Below, piece by piece: positions 6,101 to 9,205 of a stretch of 9,205 nt of DNA; position 1 is the stretch's first letter, and each line of letters opens with the position of its first letter. The stretch is taken from contig CAKQVW010000100.1 in NCBI GenBank assembly GCA_934277865.1, positions 1-9,205 of the forward strand, written 5' to 3'. Source of the DNA: an uncultured Pseudobdellovibrionaceae bacterium (GTDB lineage: Bacteria; Bdellovibrionota; Bdellovibrionia; Bdellovibrionales; JAMPXM01). The notes beneath the pieces are model-generated. The model worked only from the letters and a program-made list of their open reading frames with translations, made no database searches and had not been told where the DNA came from. The position numbers were made by a program, and so were the translations under genes.

Positions 6101-7057
6101 ATGATCCCGCTGGCAAGTGCTTGCGCACGATTGAAATATTTGATGGCACTGACCGCGCACCTCGTGCTTTTGGCGCCGCCTTCGGCGCATGCGGGCGCTT
6201 CAAGCGTGGCGCGATGCGAGCGCGCCTTTTTGTCGACGTCATCTGAGCCTGTCGTGCTGCGCGATGCCGAGGCCGTGGCGACCGCGTTGATCTCGCGCTT
6301 AAGCGCGAACAACCGAAAAATTGAAAAAGTAGGTCCAAACTCCTTTCGGCCATATTCCGACACCGACCTCATGCTTTTTTTTCGAGCCGAAAACGCCCAG
6401 TCGATCGTCACGAATGGGTTTCTCAATATTCATCAGACGGGTTTTACCAATGGTGATTCGACGCCGACCTCGCGCGCGCAACTAGAAGACTTTCTGCTTG
6501 GGATGCCAATCGAACCTGGTGGATACGGTTCGAATGTTCGGCAGGTTCTCTTGCAAGAGGTGCAGGCGGGAAAACTTCAAGGGGCGCGAATCGCCGCAAG
6601 AAAGCGAGAACTCAATATGCAGAGTTCCTACAATCAGCTTCGTCCCAAGTCCGCCTACCTTGTGATTCGAGACCGGACGGTCGAAATAGGCAACACGGTG
6701 TTTCGCAATCAGTACGGCCACTATGGCGCAGTGTTGAAGGATTCGGTCAAACCGCGCTCCACCTGGACACCGACAGATAGCTTGGCCGCGTCACCGGACT
6801 CGCTATTTGTGTTCAACGATCGACCAGTCTCCGTTCGCGCTCACGGAGACAAGGATATCAAATACTATTTTGAAGGCCAAATCTGGGGCCCACTTGATGT
6901 GAGTCATGTGAAGTATTGGATTGTCCCCAAGGGAGCTAGCTTGGAGTCTGAAGCCTATCGGCTTTTGAAAGATACCGAAATTCCAATTCGTGAGTATGAC
7001 TTGGTGACCGATAGGCAAGGGGGCTTTGAAACCCGACGCCCTGTCATTCTCGATTAG
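6101..7057 (+). CDS. Exported protein with a DUF3626/ADP-ribosyltransferase-like pattern
   Basis: The 318-residue product starts with a signal peptide: basic residues R10 and K12, a hydrophobic core at about 13-27, and a cleavage site after PSAHA near residue 31. Export to the periplasm or beyond is therefore likely. The remainder resembles, from memory, DUF3626 and related ADP-ribosyltransferase-like toxin folds. There is an early LMLFFRAENAQSIVTNGFL segment (90-108, R95), then YGHYGAVLKDSV (205-216), RSTWTPTDS (219-227) and YFEGQIWGPLDV (256-267). In the last, E258-x-Q260 occupies the place of the catalytic E/Q-x-E-type motif. The enzyme activity is inference. The ATG at 6101 has only a weak GGGG upstream. 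TAGAAT at 6088-6093, seven bases before the ATG, looks like a -10, so a leaderless or very short-leader mRNA is possible. It follows the DUF4123 gene by 113 bp and converges on phaC, overlapping it by 14 bp. Confidence 0.75.
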   Translation: MIPLASACARLKYLMALTAHLVLLAPPSAHAGASSVARCERAFLSTSSEPVVLRDAEAVATALISRLSANNRKIEKVGPNSFRPYSDTDLMLFFRAENAQSIVTNGFLNIHQTGFTNGDSTPTSRAQLEDFLLGMPIEPGGYGSNVRQVLLQEVQAGKLQGARIAARKRELNMQSSYNQLRPKSAYLVIRDRTVEIGNTVFRNQYGHYGAVLKDSVKPRSTWTPTDSLAASPDSLFVFNDRPVSVRAHGDKDIKYYFEGQIWGPLDVSHVKYWIVPKGASLESEAYRLLKDTEIPIREYDLVTDRQGGFETRRPVILD

Positions 7058-8222
7058 GCGGCAGGCGAGAACTTAAAAAATCAGTCATTTTGGGCCAAAT
7101 TTCTCGCCTGGAGCGTGCGGCGATCACCGCGCCGACATGGCCGCCGCGCGCGATGTGGATTTCGTGTCGGCACCGAGTGTGTGTGCGTTCAATCGCCAGC
7201 GCGGAGTCCATCGGGACGATGTGATCGTCTTTTGCAATCAAGGAAAATATAGGTATCTCCAAGCGGCTTTCGCGATTCATCGAGTTTTCACGATAGAGCG
7301 GAATTAGAAGATCTTGAAAGAGTTGTGAGGGAAACGAAACTCCATCGTTGGACCAGATTTCCATCTGCAGCCATGACTCGCGAAAGTCGCGATCACCCAT
7401 TCGCGAAAACAACTGTGCCCATCGCCTTGGCGTGAGCGATGGTCTTTGTAGTAGGAAACTCGCCTGCAGGGTTGACCACGGGATGAACTCAAAAACTCGG
7501 GCAAAAAGTTTGGGGTCCCACTCGGGAATTTGCGCCCATCTCGTCAGCAGAGCGTCGTTTTTGGTGTCGATCGGAGTTGTCAGGAGAATCAATCGGTCAA
7601 AATGACTGGGATGCTGCTCGACAAATTTGAGGGCGAGATTTCCACCGAGGCAGTGGCCAATCAATGAAAACGGCTGAGTCTCGGGGCTTTGTGAATATCC
7701 TCGGATCGAGTGAAGTGCGCGTGGCACACGGTCATTGAGAAGCTGGCTGAGGCCAAGATCACGTTCTCGATTTGTGGGGCGTCCCCAGTCAAGCAGCATC
7801 ACTTCGAATCCCGCCTGCACGAGGTGACGAATCAGGCTGCGTCCACGCCCAAGATCCAAGACATAGGGGCGATTGATCAGCGAGGGGAAAATCACAACGG
7901 TGCCTCGTGCAGGCCGTTGCCAGGAGGTATAGTGTTTGACCTTCAGCGAGCCATCTTGGTGAATCACACGCGAAGGTGTCGCTTCGAACAAGGGAAGGCG
8001 TTTGGCAGGTTTGAGGCGAAGTCGCTCAAGTGTTTCCAGCAGCTTGACGGCGTTTGAAGGAGAATGAGGGGTGCGGCTCTTTAGTTCGTGAGTCCGGGCC
8101 CAGGTGTTGAGACTTGTGCCAAGCATCGCCAACACGTGAGGGTTGCGCGCGAACTTTTCAAAGGACCGATCGGCGCGATCGAGAAAAGAATGGAATTTCG
8201 TCCAACCAGGAGAGTCCTTCAT
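7044..8222 (-). CDS. phaC: Poly(3-hydroxyalkanoate) synthase-like alpha/beta hydrolase (PhaC type)
   Basis: PhaC enzymes polymerise hydroxyacyl-CoA into storage polyester at granule surfaces. I start at the ATG at 8222 (392 residues), which has GAGAGG just upstream; the in-frame TTG at 8234 has none. Numbered from the ATG, PhaC signatures occur in order: PSLINRPYVLDL (113-124), MLLDWGRP (142-149), and the lipase-like box GHCLGG (189-194), in which the nucleophile is Cys191 rather than Ser, as in PHA synthases. Then come Asp333 in KDDHIVP and His362 in RGGHVGAV, completing a Cys-Asp-His triad. The length and lack of a long N-terminal domain fit the short class III/IV enzymes, but no PhaE or PhaR partner gene is adjacent. 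The divergent phasin gene supports a role in PHA metabolism. The substrate is unknown, and a related hydrolase that is not a synthase remains possible. Confidence 0.85.
   Translation of the reverse strand: MKDSPGWTKFHSFLDRADRSFEKFARNPHVLAMLGTSLNTWARTHELKSRTPHSPSNAVKLLETLERLRLKPAKRLPLFEATPSRVIHQDGSLKVKHYTSWQRPARGTVVIFPSLINRPYVLDLGRGRSLIRHLVQAGFEVMLLDWGRPTNRERDLGLSQLLNDRVPRALHSIRGYSQSPETQPFSLIGHCLGGNLALKFVEQHPSHFDRLILLTTPIDTKNDALLTRWAQIPEWDPKLFARVFEFIPWSTLQASFLLQRPSLTPRRWAQLFSRMGDRDFRESWLQMEIWSNDGVSFPSQLFQDLLIPLYRENSMNRESRLEIPIFSLIAKDDHIVPMDSALAIERTHTRCRHEIHIARGGHVGAVIAARSRREIWPKMTDFLSSRLPPNRE
7062..7110. repeat. Perfect 10-bp inverted repeat at the convergent gene ends
   Basis: CAGGCGAGAA (7062-7071) and TTCTCGCCTG (7101-7110) are exact inverse complements with a 29-nt loop. 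The loop contains an A-run and the odd palindrome TTTGG-G-CCAAA. The element starts four bases after the stop of the plus-strand gene and lies inside the last codons of phaC. It may stabilise or terminate the plus-strand mRNA, although no T-run follows the right arm. Confidence 0.5.
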
Positions 8223-8413
8223 CGAGCCTCTCAACGTTTCATGTGTAAACGCTTAGAGGCAAGCGAAGCGTGTTCGAGGAGAAAAATTGAAGTGTCAAAT
8301 TGAGCTTCTGCTCTAGAGTGAAGACTCTGGTGATGAGCAATTCGCTTGGAATTTTTGTTCTCTTTTGCGTTCGCGGAATTCCGGTCGCAACATAGTGGCA
8401 ATAGGGAGGAAGC
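8223..8413. promoter_or_regulatory. Divergent regulatory region between phaC and the phasin gene
   Basis: This 191-bp region must hold both promoters. On the minus strand TTGACA (8294-8299) is a perfect -35, but no good -10 lies at the right distance. The plus strand has CATAGT (8391-8396) as a possible -10 without a clear -35. Small dyads are present: AGAGT-GAAG-ACTCT (8315-8328), CGGAATTCCG (8374-8383) and ACGCTT/AAGCGT (8249-8271). Any could be an operator for a shared regulator; none was recognised. Confidence 0.45.
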
Positions 8414-8719
8414 ATGGCAGCTACTGAAACAGCAAAAGAAAAGGCCACTCGCGCGACGTTCTTTGATTTTGGAGGTTACGACATGAAGGGATTCGAAGCG
8501 GCAACTCAGACTTGGAAAGAGCTGATGGGCACTCAGCTTCGTGCGACTCAGACAATCACCGAACAGACCGTCGCGCTTTCCAAAAAAGCGACTGACTACT
8601 GGACGGCACAAGCCGCTGAGGCGGTGAAGTTCCAGCAAGAAGCTATGCGTTTCACATTGGGATTTGCTGAAGATCTGCGAAAGCAGGCATTTGAAACTGC
8701 TGAACGTGCCTTGAAGTAA
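8414..8719 (+). CDS. Phasin family protein (PHA granule-associated)
   Basis: Phasins are small amphipathic helical proteins that coat PHA granules and control their number and size. The 101-residue product is almost entirely predicted amphipathic helix, with no Cys or Pro, and follows a phasin-like pattern. FFDFGGYDMKGFEAATQTWKE is followed by helices with repeated hydrophobic, Ala, Gln, Thr and Lys/Glu positions. Its position divergent to phaC strongly supports the call. GGGAGGA ends three bases before the first ATG, so the start at 8414 is well placed though slightly close. A second ATG (8483, residue 24) has its own GGAGG seven bases upstream and would give a 78-residue form. A strong terminator follows, so the gene is probably monocistronic. 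Confidence 0.8.
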   Translation: MAATETAKEKATRATFFDFGGYDMKGFEAATQTWKELMGTQLRATQTITEQTVALSKKATDYWTAQAAEAVKFQQEAMRFTLGFAEDLRKQAFETAERALK

Positions 8720-8741
8720 CTTTCGCAGTTAAGTTTGCATG

Positions 8742-8769
8742 AATCCGTCTCATGCTGAGGCGGATTTTT
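8742..8769 (+). terminator. Rho-independent terminator of the phasin gene
   Basis: AATCCGTCTCA (8742-8752) pairs along all 11 positions (one G-U) with TGAGGCGGATT (8756-8766) around a TGC loop. It is followed by TTT at 8767-8769, so five T residues run from 8765 to 8769. It lies 22 bp after the phasin stop. Confidence 0.92.
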
Positions 8770-8781
8770 CCGTTTTCTAGG

Positions 8782-9205
8782 ATGCACGACTGGAGTCGAG
8801 TCTGGCTTGCGCCGATGAGTTATCAAATGGCGTACGATATCCCGTCCTGGTCGATTGAAGTGGCGCAAGCCCTCATGGCAAAAGTGAAAGCGAAAGATCC
8901 CGACACGTTTGATCACTGTGTTCGAGTTTCGCGCCTCTCGAAACTTCTGGCTCAGGCAGCTGGTCTCAATGAATTCGACATTCGTATCGTCGAGTACGCA
9001 GGCCTCTTTCACGATATCGGAAAAGTCGGAGTTCCCGATGAAATCCTCTTAAAACCCGCCAAACTGACCATGGAAGAATACGAAGTGATGAAGTCGCACC
9101 CCGAGCTTTCGGTGGAGTTGCTTCGGCCGCTGTCACACCTCGAATTTTACGCAAAAACGCTTCCTGGCGTGCAGTACCATCCTGAACGTTTTGATGGTCG
9201 CGGGT
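8782..9205 (+). CDS. HD-GYP domain protein, cyclic-di-GMP phosphodiesterase (partial, runs off the window)
   Basis: HD-GYP enzymes hydrolyse the second messenger cyclic-di-GMP, often to pGpG or GMP. The frame is open from ATG 8782 to the window end (141 codons seen). The domain begins near residue 24 with SIEVAQALMAKVKAKDP, and continues with H45, the HD motif in GLFHDIGKVGVPDEILL (H77, D78), H106 in KSHPELSVELL, and YHPERFDGRG (H133, E135, D138, G139), at which the window ends before the expected YP. Position 134 is Pro where many members have a second His. No receiver or other N-terminal sensor domain is present in what is seen: only about 23 residues precede the domain. The start is uncertain because no clear ribosome site precedes ATG 8782; ATGs at 8815 and 8827 are alternatives. 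Confidence 0.9.
   Translation, partial: MHDWSRVWLAPMSYQMAYDIPSWSIEVAQALMAKVKAKDPDTFDHCVRVSRLSKLLAQAAGLNEFDIRIVEYAGLFHDIGKVGVPDEILLKPAKLTMEEYEVMKSHPELSVELLRPLSHLEFYAKTLPGVQYHPERFDGRG

Noticed and set aside
7304..8057. Open frames on both strands within phaC (for example 7710-8057 plus).
   Set aside because: They are shadows of the clear PhaC reading frame and show no family pattern.

Overview
The window looks like chromosomal DNA of a Gram-negative bacterium of roughly balanced base composition. The evidence is a signal-peptide beta-rich envelope protein, a class Ia ribonucleotide reductase, a polyhydroxyalkanoate (PHA) synthase-like enzyme with a phasin, a DUF4123 (type VI secretion adaptor) gene and an HD-GYP protein. 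A deep-branching proteobacterium or Bdellovibrionota relative would fit, but no rRNA or other marker is present, so this is a weak inference. I saw no tRNA, rRNA, CRISPR array, transposase or phage gene.

Layout. Positions 1-990 (+) hold the tail of an upstream gene, a secreted beta-rich protein and a small overlapping gene, likely one operon. A 14-bp tandem repeat and a hairpin terminator (1032-1066) follow. Positions 1071-4643 (-) hold the nrdA-nrdB operon with a hairpin between the genes. The region upstream of nrdA (4644-5113) has no convincing gene but contains three perfect dyad sequences and a possible promoter. Positions 5114-5987 (+) encode a DUF4123 protein whose C-terminal part lies in another frame, so it is apparently frameshifted. 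Positions 6101-7057 (+) encode an exported protein with a pattern resembling DUF3626 and ADP-ribosyltransferase-like folds. It converges on, and overlaps by 14 bp, a PhaC-like gene on the minus strand (7044-8222). Divergent from phaC is a phasin gene (8414-8719) with a strong terminator. The window ends inside an HD-GYP cyclic-di-GMP phosphodiesterase gene.

How the genes work together. NrdA and NrdB form one enzyme that makes deoxynucleotides. The PhaC-like enzyme and the phasin are the expected pair for PHA granule synthesis and coating, and they share a 191-bp divergent regulatory region. The DUF4123 gene and the exported ART-like gene are adjacent on the same strand. This resembles an adaptor plus effector arrangement, but the adaptor appears broken and the second protein carries a signal peptide, so a functional link is speculative. 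These two genes, and the unusual dyads upstream of nrdA, are the least ordinary parts of the window.
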